This document shows, piece by piece, positions 9,101-15,896 of a stretch of 64,000 nucleotides of DNA (position 1 is the stretch's first letter; each line of letters opens with the position of its first letter). The notes beneath the pieces are model-generated. The model saw only the letters and a program-made list of their open reading frames with translations, was not told the DNA's origin and ran no database searches. Position numbers and translations under genes: made by a program. Origin of the DNA: NCEH01 sp002257205 (GTDB taxonomy: Bacteria; Pseudomonadota; Alphaproteobacteria; Rhizobiales; Xanthobacteraceae); the NCBI RefSeq assembly GCF_043195105.1, contig NZ_JBAFWO010000009.1; one strand, 5' to 3'.

Positions 9101-9186
9101 AGCGGGGCGGTCCTTCGGCGGGATCCGGAGTTCCGGCGCGCGCGCATCATGGGCCTGGGGTCATTGCGGCGGACCCTGCGCGCTGA
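6121..9186 (+). CDS. pbrA: P1B-type heavy-metal ATPase with four N-terminal metal-domain repeats
   Basis: 1021 residues; ribosome site AAGGAGA. Four tandem ferredoxin-like repeats precede the pump, centred on GLDCQNE (Cys22), GLDCKNE (Cys99), GLDCKNE (Cys173) and GMDCADE (Cys281). Each has one Cys followed by Glu in place of the usual CxxC. A CGC motif lies at 250-252. The pump core is intact: TGES (536-539), CPC (640-642), DKTGT (684-688), SGHPIA and GDGVND (883-888). CPC plus DCxxE domains point to Zn/Cd/Pb efflux and not copper. LspA, CcdA and a UppP-like gene follow, the partners found in pbr lead-resistance operons. The metal remains an inference. Most relatives have one or two such domains. 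Confidence 0.9.
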   Translation: MTDAATMSPPSSLRFKVDGLDCQNEVRALRAAVGPVVGGGDKLSFNTQAGIMEVISENASVIEVIQRAVATTGMQAHLLREPVEQRAPALLFRVEGLDCKNEVAVLKREIGPLVGGEAWLTFDTAKGLMTVAPQRQATIDYIIGRVVPTGMRASLVEDGTAETLLFRVHGLDCKNEVAALTRELGPLVGEDKLAFDTAQGMMTVAPQNRAAPDAIEEAVARTGMRAEPWSPFAVSLRVLEPAGAIEGATCGCATEVQEALSPPIPTHLPGKVVFRIHGMDCADEIAALKREVGPLVGEDKLAFDLLNGRMSIDVPSDAALEASVEKAVARAGLRAEPWIEGGTSEAAQAEERRKRVQSWLTTASGGLTALGFAIHAWLGGGVIAAFEAGEHALGSTPLPSMVLYVVAVLCAARYVAPKAWFAAKRLRPDMNLLMMVAVAGAIGIGAWFEAATVSFFFALALALEAWSLGRARRAVAALMELAPPTARVKLEDGSERDVPAAEVRVGVHIIVRPGDKVPLDGRVAAGESEVNQAPITGESVPVFKAEGDEVFAGTINGEGALDVVTTKAANDTTLAQIIRMVGSAQSRRAPSEQWVEKFARVYTPVVMVLAVAIFLAPPLLLGGAWDVWFYRALVLLVIACPCALVISTPVTIVAALAGAAKQGVLVKGGTHLETPAHLKAIAMDKTGTLTEGRPKVVEIVPLGGRSETQVLGLAAALEARSGHPIARAILAKAAELKMVAEPVEAVQAITGRGVTGRVAGRESWLGSRRYIEERGINSDAVLQRADVLSSAGRTIVAVGDAQEVWGLIAVADAVRPEAKDIVTSLHLAGIKHVVMLTGDNRATAEAIAKQTGIDEVRAELLPGDKVAAVEDLVRRYGSVAMVGDGVNDAPAMGRANLGIAMGAMGSDAAIETADVALMSDDLSKLPWLVRHSRSTLTVIRQNVAFSIAVKLLFTALTVFGLASLWGAIAADVGASLLVVLNGLRLLNRGQTTVQRGGPSAGSGVPARAHHGPGVIAADPAR

Positions 9187-9251
9187 TCATGGCCGAATGC
9201 GTCGGCCCCGGATGATGGCCAATTGGCGTGCATTATGAGGACGGATCGATT

Positions 9252-9776
9252 GTGACATATGCGACTTTGATACGGCGAGGCGTGCTGGCCGGCGGTGCAT
9301 TCGCTGCCGCTCTGGCCGCCGATTTTGTAACGAAATGGCTGATCGTCAACATTGTGATGGTGCCGCCGCGCACCATCGAGATCGTGCCATTCTTCAATCT
9401 CACTCTCGGTTTCAACACGGGCGTCAGCTTTGGGATGTTCCGCGATCTTTTCGTGGAGCAGCCACTGATGCTCGCCGGGATAACAGTCGTGATCGCGGCA
9501 GGACTCCTCGTCTGGGCTGTGCGAACCACAAAGCGCATCGAGACATTCGCCTTCGGCCTGATTGCCGGCGGTGCTGTAGGCAACGTGGTGGACCGGGTGC
9601 GTCACGGTGCTGTGACCGATTTTCTTGATTTTCACGTAGGCGATTGGCACTGGCCCACCTTCAACATGGCGGACGTGACAATCACCATCGGCGTCGTCCT
9701 TTTGATCACAGGTTCCCTTTGGCCGGCGCAATCGATGGTCTCGGATCGGAAGCGGCCGAGCCACATGGGGCACTGA
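9252..9776 (+). CDS. lspA: Lipoprotein signal peptidase (LspA/PbrC-like)
   Basis: 174 residues from the GTG at 9252, which has GAGGA at a good distance; an in-frame GTG at 9228 would add eight residues. Four membrane helices are evident. Both catalytic aspartates are present, in GNVVDRVRHGAVTDFLDF and in FNMADVTITIG. The enzyme cleaves lipoprotein signal peptides in the inner membrane. In pbr operons a dedicated LspA (PbrC) accompanies the lead ATPase and the UppP-like PbrB. Here it follows the ATPase by about 65 bases and ends two bases before ccdA, consistent with one operon. Confidence 0.92.
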   Translation: MTYATLIRRGVLAGGAFAAALAADFVTKWLIVNIVMVPPRTIEIVPFFNLTLGFNTGVSFGMFRDLFVEQPLMLAGITVVIAAGLLVWAVRTTKRIETFAFGLIAGGAVGNVVDRVRHGAVTDFLDFHVGDWHWPTFNMADVTITIGVVLLITGSLWPAQSMVSDRKRPSHMGH

Positions 9777-9778
9777 CG

Positions 9779-10510
9779 ATGGCGATCATCGACGTGTCGT
9801 TGCTTGGTTTGGCCACCGCCGCAATGGCTGGAGCCATCTCCTTCCTTTCACCCTGCGTGCTGCCGCTCGTGCCGGGCTATCTGTCCTATGTCGCCGGAGG
9901 AGCAGACGCCGGTGGAGGGAAGAGCCGCCAGTTCCATGTTCTCGGACCAGCGCTCCTCTTCGTGCTGGGTTTCACCACCGTCTTTGTTCTGCTTGGGCTC
10001 AGTGCGATGGCCCTCGGCGGATTTCTGCAACGCTACCAAATTGAAACGAACCTGATCGGCGGCGCGTTGGTCATTGTCTTCGGTCTCGCCATGACAGGAC
10101 TGGTACGCTTGCCCGTCGCATTGATGGCTGATCGACGCTGGCATGGGCCTACGCAGATTGGAGGCCCCGTCGGAGCCTTCCTCCTTGGGATTGCCTTTGC
10201 CTTTGGGTGGACGCCCTGCATTGGGCCGGTGCTCGCCTCGATCCTCACCGTCACGGCGACCTCGTCCGGCAATGGAGCGGTGCTGCTAGGTGCTTATGGT
10301 CTCGGACTGGGCGTCCCGTTTCTCCTCGCAGCGCTGTTCTTTGGCAGTGCGGCCGTGGCTTTGAAACGCATGCGGCGCGCTGGTGCGGCGTTGAATGTGG
10401 GCGCGGGGGCGGTGATGGTCGGCGTCGGTATTCTGATGATGACAGGTCGCCTGCAGGAGATCGCCATCTGGATGCTGACGACATTTCCGGTGCTCGGCAG
10501 CATCGGTTGA
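9779..10510 (+). CDS. ccdA: CcdA/DsbD-type membrane electron-transfer protein
   Basis: 243 residues with about six membrane helices. The two redox cysteines sit in the expected places: FLSPCVLPLVPGY in helix 1 and FGWTPCIGPVLAS in helix 4. CcdA proteins carry electrons from cytoplasmic thioredoxin to periplasmic thiol proteins such as CcmG or TlpA. Insertion of this gene between lspA and the uppP-like gene is atypical for a pbr operon and links it to the TlpA/DsbE proteins encoded 7 kb upstream. Its stop overlaps the proposed TTG start of the next gene. Confidence 0.92.
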   Translation: MAIIDVSLLGLATAAMAGAISFLSPCVLPLVPGYLSYVAGGADAGGGKSRQFHVLGPALLFVLGFTTVFVLLGLSAMALGGFLQRYQIETNLIGGALVIVFGLAMTGLVRLPVALMADRRWHGPTQIGGPVGAFLLGIAFAFGWTPCIGPVLASILTVTATSSGNGAVLLGAYGLGLGVPFLLAALFFGSAAVALKRMRRAGAALNVGAGAVMVGVGILMMTGRLQEIAIWMLTTFPVLGSIG

Positions 10511-11298
10511 GACGCGGGGCCGCATCGGATCGAGCACCTGTCTCCAACGCGCGGACCGTGCCTGCCTTGTTCGGTTGGCAAGATCCGGGCTCCGCCTTCT
10601 CCGCCTCCATGCAGCTCGCAGCGCAGGCTGCCGTCATCAGCTATTTTTGGGGTGACGTGAGCCAGTTGGCCACAAATTCGGTCCGCGCCGTTGCGCATCG
10701 GGATTTCCGGGACCGACACTTCCGCTTTTCTCTTTGGATTATCGTTGCGACGATCCCGATCGGCGTGGCGGGCGTATCCTTGTCGGGGGTCCTGAACGCC
10801 TGCGGTTCCCCTTTGCGGACCCTCGCAATCATCGGCTGGGCCTGCATCGTCATGGCCATCCTCTTAGCGCTCGCGGAGATTTACGCTCGCCACAGACGAA
10901 CACTTGAAAACGTATCTCTGATCGATGCAATGATCGTGGGCATTGCTCAGATCGGCGCCCTGATCCCGGGAGTGTCGCGTTCGGGCTCTACCTTGACTGC
11001 GGCACTTGCGCTCGGCCTTAAGCGAGAAGAGGCAGCGCGATTTTCCTTCCTTCTCAGTTTGCCGGCAATTGCTCTGGCCGGCTTCAAGGAACTTTGGGAG
11101 CTCTACAAAGTCCACCTGTCTCCTGACGGTTGGTCGATTCTTCTCTTGGGACTCGTCGTAGCCTCTGTCTCGGCATTCTTCGCGATCTGGGGGCTGATGC
11201 GCGTGCTCGAGCGTTTTTCCGCTTGGCCGTTCGTGATTTATCGAGGAGCCCTCGGTATCGTTCTCCTATCGGCCATTGCGCTGGGCAATATCACTTAA
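10507..11298 (+). CDS. uppP: UppP/BacA-like undecaprenyl-diphosphatase, N-terminus missing (PbrB-like)
   Basis: The frame is recognisable from RTVPALFGWQDPGSAF onward and includes the second catalytic motif of the family, PGVSRSGSTLT, plus the C-terminal helices. The usual first helix with the ExxxE motif and the SS(N/S)AHL box is absent. At its place is APVSNARTVPALF, which looks like a shortened or mutated version of that box. No ATG precedes it; a TTG at 10507 overlapping the ccdA stop (TTGA) is the best start, giving about 263 residues. The family dephosphorylates undecaprenyl pyrophosphate, and in pbr systems supplies phosphate to sequester lead. Without ExxxE it may be inactive. Confidence 0.75.
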   Translation: MRRGAASDRAPVSNARTVPALFGWQDPGSAFSASMQLAAQAAVISYFWGDVSQLATNSVRAVAHRDFRDRHFRFSLWIIVATIPIGVAGVSLSGVLNACGSPLRTLAIIGWACIVMAILLALAEIYARHRRTLENVSLIDAMIVGIAQIGALIPGVSRSGSTLTAALALGLKREEAARFSFLLSLPAIALAGFKELWELYKVHLSPDGWSILLLGLVVASVSAFFAIWGLMRVLERFSAWPFVIYRGALGIVLLSAIALGNIT

Positions 11299-11323
11299 GA
11301 CCCGAACGTTTTAGGAACTTCGC

Positions 11324-11959
11324 ATGAGCGCGCAACAGCAAAAGGAAGAATCTGAAATCCAGCTTGACGCGAGTGATGCCGCTGAACGCAAGACCCTTAT
11401 GCGGGTCCTAGCCATCAATTTCTTGCAAGTGATTATGGCCGGGCTCGTGGGCGTGATTGCAGACTCCACCGGTCTCCTGGGTGCCGCTCTGGACAATTTA
11501 GCGGACGCTGGCGTCTATGCGGTCAGCATCTATGCCGTTGGGCGGACGGTCGCGGCCAAGACGCGTGTCGCGCGTCTGTCCGGCATCCTTCTGATAGTTT
11601 TGGGTTTAGCGCTGCTCATGGAGGTCCTTCGACGTTTTTTCGTGGGCGCTGAGCCGATCGGTTTAGCCATGATTGTTACGGCCATCGCAAACGCCGCGAC
11701 CAATCTGCTTTGCCTGCGGCTGCTGCGCTCGCATCGGGACCGGGGCGTGCACTTGAAGGCGTCCTGGATCTTTACGACTAACGACATGCTGGCCAACGCT
11801 GGCATTGTTGTATCCGGCGCCGCAGTCATGTTCTTCAGATCCCCGCTTCCCGATTTGATCATCGGGCTGGTGGTTGGTGGGATCGTTCTCAAGGGCGGCT
11901 GGGATATTCTGAAGGAGGCGCGCGAGGCGCAACGGGAGGGATTGTCGGTTCGCGAATAA
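11324..11959 (+). CDS. CDF-like cation transporter, membrane domain only
   Basis: 211 residues, ribosome site AGGAA before the ATG. Five to six membrane helices resemble cation diffusion facilitators: a DNLAD segment in the second helix (DxxxD) and FTTNDMLAN in the fifth, with a charged link between. The C-terminal cytoplasmic metal-sensing domain of full-length CDF proteins is absent, so the protein is short but apparently complete. It lies 25 bases after the UppP-like gene and probably belongs to the same metal operon. Likely role is efflux of a divalent metal. Exact specificity is not readable. Confidence 0.72.
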   Translation: MSAQQQKEESEIQLDASDAAERKTLMRVLAINFLQVIMAGLVGVIADSTGLLGAALDNLADAGVYAVSIYAVGRTVAAKTRVARLSGILLIVLGLALLMEVLRRFFVGAEPIGLAMIVTAIANAATNLLCLRLLRSHRDRGVHLKASWIFTTNDMLANAGIVVSGAAVMFFRSPLPDLIIGLVVGGIVLKGGWDILKEAREAQREGLSVRE

Positions 11960-12078
11960 TGATGAGCGTACGGTCCTTCCGCCGTGCTTGCACCGAACTC
12001 GCAGCTTAAGGCAACCAGCCTGACGCAACTGCGCTGTCAAGCCTCGATAACATACCTCCGATCTCGATCATATTCCGC

Positions 12079-12109
12079 TTGATCCTGTAGCGGCTACAGC
12101 ATGTAGCCT
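12079..12109 (+). promoter_or_regulatory. Third MerR-type promoter/operator
   Basis: minus-35 TTGATC (12079-12084), a 19-bp spacer holding the dyad CTGTAG-CGG-CTACAG (12085-12099), and minus-10 TAGCCT (12104-12109). Architecture matches the ATPase promoter, with only the dyad centre changed. It points at the LysR-type gene about 125 bases downstream, or at a short untranslated or lost product. Confidence 0.72.
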
Positions 12110-12233
12110 TCCGCACGGTCTTGCACGGCTCGATGACCAAGAAGCGGATACGCCGACGTAGCAGCCTTCTAGGAGCAAGAGTGGCCCGTGTAATTCAGGA
12201 GCTCGGGGACTCCAGGCCACGCGAGGTAGCACC

Positions 12234-13175
12234 CTGACGATCGAACTGCGTCATCTTCGCTACGTTATTGCGGCCGCTGAGCGCGGAAGCTTTCGACGCG
12301 CGGCCAAGGCGCTGGAAGTCCAAGAGTCTGCCATCAGCCGACGTATCCGGGATCTCGAAGACGAGATCGGAGCCGCGCTTTTCATTCGTCACCATGGCGG
12401 TGTTCATCTCACCCAGGCGGGCCAGAGATTCCTCATCCGCGCTCGCCAGGCTCTGAGCCAGATTGGGCACGCTGCCATGGATGCGGGTTCGTTCGGTCGT
12501 GGTGAGGCGGGCGTGGTCCGCATTGGGATATTTTCTTCGCTCGCTTCTGGCTTTCTGTCCGATCTGCTCCGCGCCTATGTCGGGGCGAATCCCGACGTCC
12601 GCCCCGACCTCATCGAAGGGGGCCCGACCGACCACATTGCGTCGGTTCAAAGGCATCGGCTGGATATCGCCTTCCTAACAGGCCAACCAATCGCGGATGG
12701 CTGCGATTTGGCCCATCTTTGGAACGAGCGGGTCTATGTGGCATTGTCCAGCGATCATGAACTAGCGCGAAAGCGTAAGATCTCATGGCGGAATCTGCGA
12801 GACCGGAACTTCATCGTCAGTGAGACCGATCCCGGGCCGGAGATCCACGACTACCTCGTTAAGCATCTGGCCGATCTCGGGCACCACCCCAGCGTCGAGC
12901 GTCACGGTGTCGGCCGAGACAACCTGATGAACCTTGTGGCCATGGGACAAGGTCTGACGCTTACGAGCGAGGCGACGATCGCATCGCGCTTTCCGGGTGT
13001 CGTCTATCGTCCGCTGTCTGAGGAGATCCTGCCGTTCTGTGCGATATGGTCGCCGCAGAACGACAACCCGGCCCTGCGGCGGCTGCTCAGTCTTGCCACA
13101 ACCATGTCGCGGCAATCGAAGACCGGATTGCCCGCCTCGCCAAACGCTATTCCCGCGCCGTCCCACCTGTCGTAG
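12234..13175 (+). CDS. LysR-family transcriptional regulator
   Basis: About 313 residues. The N-terminal LysR winged helix is intact (IELRHLRYVIAAAERGSFRR, then QESAISRRIRDLE), followed by a substrate-binding domain (GIFSSLASGFL, MNLVAMGQGLTLT). No ATG or GTG exists in frame before it: the frame opens at a TAG ending 12161, and the only well-placed start is the CTG at 12234 with GAGG upstream. Non-ATG initiation or a mutated start are both possible. The extreme C-terminus overlaps the convergent DUF2274 gene by 29 bases and may be replaced sequence. A MerR-type dyad lies upstream. Confidence 0.8.
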   Translation: MTIELRHLRYVIAAAERGSFRRAAKALEVQESAISRRIRDLEDEIGAALFIRHHGGVHLTQAGQRFLIRARQALSQIGHAAMDAGSFGRGEAGVVRIGIFSSLASGFLSDLLRAYVGANPDVRPDLIEGGPTDHIASVQRHRLDIAFLTGQPIADGCDLAHLWNERVYVALSSDHELARKRKISWRNLRDRNFIVSETDPGPEIHDYLVKHLADLGHHPSVERHGVGRDNLMNLVAMGQGLTLTSEATIASRFPGVVYRPLSEEILPFCAIWSPQNDNPALRRLLSLATTMSRQSKTGLPASPNAIPAPSHLS

Positions 13176-13410
13176 CGGGCTGGCGAACAGCCCGGCCTTC
13201 TCGGCGGGCCTTGGCGAAGCCCCGGTCGGTTGCCATGAAGCGCTCGATCATCGGCGAGATCAGCTTGGCTGGCTCGCCGACCGGCCGTCCCGTCTCCTTA
13301 GCCAGCACCTCGGCATAGGCCACCAGCTCCCGATGAACTGCCGCCGGCAGTTCGAGCGAGATCTTCACCGGCTTGTCATCGTCAATGACCCCGAGCTTCA
13401 GCTTCGCCAT
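13147..13410 (-). CDS. DUF2274 protein (Trb conjugation-associated)
   Basis: 87 residues: MAKLKLGVIDDDKPVKISLE followed by a helical segment with GEPAKLISPMIERFMATDRG, the pattern of DUF2274, a small family nearly always found directly downstream of trbI in Trb-type conjugation operons. It begins three bases after the TrbI fragment stop, as expected. The gene looks intact, although its last residues overlap the convergent LysR gene, so the end may lie in junction sequence. It belongs to a different conjugation lineage from the VirB operon at 25-38 kb. Confidence 0.82.
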   Translation of the reverse strand: MAKLKLGVIDDDKPVKISLELPAAVHRELVAYAEVLAKETGRPVGEPAKLISPMIERFMATDRGFAKARREGRAVRQPATTGGTARE

Positions 13411-13413
13411 TGG

Positions 13414-13977
13414 TCAACCTCCATAGGGTTCGAGGACGAGGTCACGTGTGACGATGACGCGGACCGGAAAGCCCGGACGAATGGTCAGTGTCGGCGCGAC
13501 GTTGAGCTGGCGGCGGACAATCTGTTGGCCCGCATCGTTGATGGTGTCTTGTCCGCCGTTTCGAATAGCTTGGATCAAGCGGTCGTCGTCGTTCGTTGCG
13601 AGTTCGGCCCCGACGCTCAGCAAGGTGGAGAGACCCGCGGTCTTGGCTAGGTCCCACCAGTGATAGTCAACGCCGTCCTGTAGGCCGGCGTAGCCCTCCG
13701 CGTCCGCACCGGGTTGGCGCTCGAGCACGATCGAGCGGCCGTTCGGGAAGATCAGCCTATTCCAGACTAGCAGCACGCGGCTTTGCCCGAATTGAACATT
13801 GTTGTCGTACTGGCCGATGATGCGGGTGCCCTGGGGCACGAGGAGGATGCGGCCCGTAGGGCTGTCGTAGATGTTCTCAGTCACTTGCGCCGTGATCTGC
13901 CCTGGCAGGTCGGAGCGGATGCCGGTGATCATGGCTGCCGGGATGACGGCGCCCGCCTGAAGGATGTTCGGTGACCC
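13414..13977 (-). pseudogene. trbI: TrbI C-terminal fragment (VirB10 homologue, Trb lineage)
   Basis: Reading on the minus strand, SPNILQAGAVIPAAMITGIR starts abruptly near 13977 and continues through SDLPGQITAQV, LLVPQGTRIIGQYD and RVIVTRDLVLEPYGG. This is the conserved C-terminal domain of TrbI, the inner-outer membrane bridging protein of conjugation pili. The whole N-terminus (cytoplasmic, membrane and proline-rich parts, over 200 residues) is missing; upstream sequence switches to a MaoC reading frame. It is therefore a remnant, not a functional gene. The first ATG inside it, at 13932, could only give a 172-residue piece. Confidence 0.85.
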
Positions 13978-14299
13978 GCACGGTCACCGTGATGGTGTCG
14001 CCGAGACCAACTGGGCGATGGAAACGAAGAGTCTGGCCAAAATAGACGGTGCCTGGGCCTGGCAGCTCGGTGCCGAGAATGGTCGAGATAAGGGCACCGC
14101 CCCACATGCCGTGTGCTACGATCTTGTGAAACAGATCGCTCTTGGCGAACGCTTCATCGACATGAGTGGGATTGACGTCCCCCGACATGACGGCAAAGAG
14201 CTCGACGTCCTTTCGGACGAGCGTATGGACGATGCTGGCGGTGTCACCGATCCGAATCTCGTCGAACGTCCGGTTTTCGATCGTGCCCGTTTGGTTCAT
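13970..14299 (-). pseudogene. MaoC-domain N-terminus of hydratase/phosphotransacetylase, truncated
   Basis: Minus-strand start MNQTGTIENRTFDEIRIGD leads into a MaoC hot-dog dehydratase domain (FAVMSGDVNPTHVDE, HGMWGGALISTILGTELPGP, LRFHRPVGLGDTITVTVRVTE). This is the N-terminal half of the bifunctional enoyl-CoA hydratase/phosphate acetyltransferase family often found with PHB and acetate genes. After VRVTEH the homology stops and the frame runs out of register across the TrbI fragment, ending at 13877. The phosphotransacetylase half is lost. It probably once belonged with the phaB/phaA/DUF3141 set to the right. Confidence 0.8.
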
Positions 14300-14362
14300 T
14301 CCGGCCTCTGAGGTTCTCTACCCGTATTGGAACCAAGCCGAACGGTCCGGGACCTCTGCGCC

Positions 14363-14737
14363 CTAGCAGCCATGTCGGTGGTGCTGGGGATGGTTGTCGT
14401 CGCGCTGGTTATCGATCGCTTGGCCCGAAGCAGCCATCCCGGTCAGATACTTTTCGGGATCGGCCTCGAACGCCTCACGGTTTTCGCGGGACTCGAAATA
14501 GTAGGCGCGCTCCCGATAGACCGAAGATATCGACGAACTGCCGCTGACAGACTGCCGGCTTACGGGATCAAGAACCGACCGCGGACCGGCTCCAGCGTCG
14601 GATGGTGGGCCGTCTTGCCCGCTTCCGTGGCTGTGGCGTGCCGATCGGCCCATTCCGCGGCCGCCCATGCGGGTCATGAAGAAGAATGCGCCAATTGCAA
14701 GTGCGATCCAGATCCAGTTCTGGGAGATCCAATCCAT
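14363..14737 (-). CDS. YHS-domain membrane protein
   Basis: 124 residues. An N-terminal membrane helix (WIWIALAIGAFFFM) is followed by a Gly/His-rich linker and a YHS domain (DPVSRQSV through AYYFESRENREAFEADPEKY). YHS domains occur in heavy-metal proteins and metal ATPases; here the canonical DPVCG Cys is replaced by Ser. The C-terminus is His-rich (HPQHHRHGC), a possible metal site. A ribosome site (AGGAGGC) precedes the start. It stands alone on the minus strand between the MaoC fragment and the next minus gene. Confidence 0.8.
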   Translation of the reverse strand: MDWISQNWIWIALAIGAFFFMTRMGGRGMGRSARHSHGSGQDGPPSDAGAGPRSVLDPVSRQSVSGSSSISSVYRERAYYFESRENREAFEADPEKYLTGMAASGQAIDNQRDDNHPQHHRHGC

Positions 14738-15162
14738 GTCTGCCTCCTGTCAACTGAGGCACTGAGGAAAGCTGAAATCGCAGTGAGAGCTTTGCCGCAG
14801 GTTAAAGATCGCCACTTGCGCCGTGCGAAGCGCCGAAGGAAATCGCAGCGCGCGCCGTGAGGGATTGCAAGCCCGCGGTCTTGCGTTTGTCTTGGCGCTC
14901 CCGATCAGTGATGTAGTCTTGCATCATAGTGAGCCTGTTCGTATGGCCGGCGTCGACCCGTCCAGCGCCATCGGGCCCCGCAATCGGCCATATGCGCTGG
15001 CCCTGTACTATTGTGGAGTTGATATTCTTCCGAGTGGAAATGCATCCGTTCCATTTGAACGACTCGCTGCGGTTTCACCTCTCTGACCGGCGTAGTCACA
15101 AATGGCAGCGCCTCGTTCATCGACATGACCGACGCGCTCGATCGATCACTTCACAGTCGCTA
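14738..15162. other. Intergenic stretch, no convincing gene
   Basis: 425 bases between two minus-strand genes. A 73-residue minus frame (14905-15126) has two His/Met-containing segments but no ribosome site and no family, so it is not called. No clear promoter dyad was found. Confidence 0.35.
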
Positions 15163-15633
15163 TTACTGATGCCGTTCTTCGAATTCCACCTTGATGTCCT
15201 GCGCCCGGTCCCGCAGGCGAATTGTCAGGCTGATCCGAAACGGTCCATTGCCCTGCATTTCAAAGTAGTTGCCGTAGCTTTCGGTGCCCGCGATCTCCAT
15301 CGGATTGAGGTTCTTCTGGCTCCCAGCAAGTCCGATTTCGGAGACGCGGGCCGAGACGTCGGCGCCGGTGAGACGGCGTCCACTCCTGACGTCGAAGAGT
15401 GCAACAACGATATGGAATTGCCCGCGGGCCATCGGCTGCCCGCCATGCATGGAATTCTCCGTGTGGCCTTGCGGATGACCGCGGACTAATTCCGCCGGCA
15501 GGATTCCCATATAGATCTGGACCTCGCCGACGACTCTGCTGTCGCCGCTAGGGGCCGCCATTGCTGTGTGGACCAATCCGGAAAGCAGGATCAGACCCAG
15601 CGCCACCCCGACTCTCATTGCTCGCATGGTCAT
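15163..15633 (-). CDS. Exported protein of unknown function
   Basis: About 156 residues from the ATG at 15633, which has GGGAGAG just upstream; a GTG at 15645 is possible but poorly placed. A Sec signal peptide (MRVGVALGLILLSGLVHTAMA) is followed by a beta-rich domain with VVALFDVRSGRRLTGADVSARVSE and GNYFEMQGNGPFRISLTI, reminiscent of periplasmic Ig-like or FixH-like domains. HGGQPMARGQFH could bind metal. No family is named with confidence. It is divergent from the sigma-factor gene, with an FNR-type box in between. Confidence 0.68.
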   Translation of the reverse strand: MTMRAMRVGVALGLILLSGLVHTAMAAPSGDSRVVGEVQIYMGILPAELVRGHPQGHTENSMHGGQPMARGQFHIVVALFDVRSGRRLTGADVSARVSEIGLAGSQKNLNPMEIAGTESYGNYFEMQGNGPFRISLTIRLRDRAQDIKVEFEERHQ

Positions 15634-15784
15634 TTGCTCTCCCACCGCTGGCCAACGACCTAAGATGGTGCACGACGTGCCGGCGAGAGTTCGGTCCGTT
15701 CCGATCCCGCCAGGACATCAGCCCATCGCGGCGAAAAGGCTGATATCCGAGACGGATTCGTAGCGACGACCGGCAACAGAAAGC

Positions 15785-15798
15785 TTGATCTGCGTTAA
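15785..15798. promoter_or_regulatory. Candidate FNR/FixK-type box
   Basis: TTGAT-CTGC-GTTAA, a close match to the TTGAT-N4-ATCAA consensus of the Crp/Fnr family (anaerobic variants often use G at the first base of the right half). It lies between the divergent exported-protein gene and the sigma-factor gene, about 100 bases from the latter. Confidence 0.5.
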
Positions 15799-15896
15799 AG
15801 AACGTGGGCGGTCGCGGCCGTAACGTTAAATCCTGTCTGGTTTTGGCAGAGACGTCTCAATAGGACGTTTCAACCATTGAAAGATCTGGCTAGACG

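Noticed and set aside
13877..13966. C-terminal extension of the MaoC frame
   Set aside because: It is the TrbI fragment read in the wrong frame and carries no MaoC homology.
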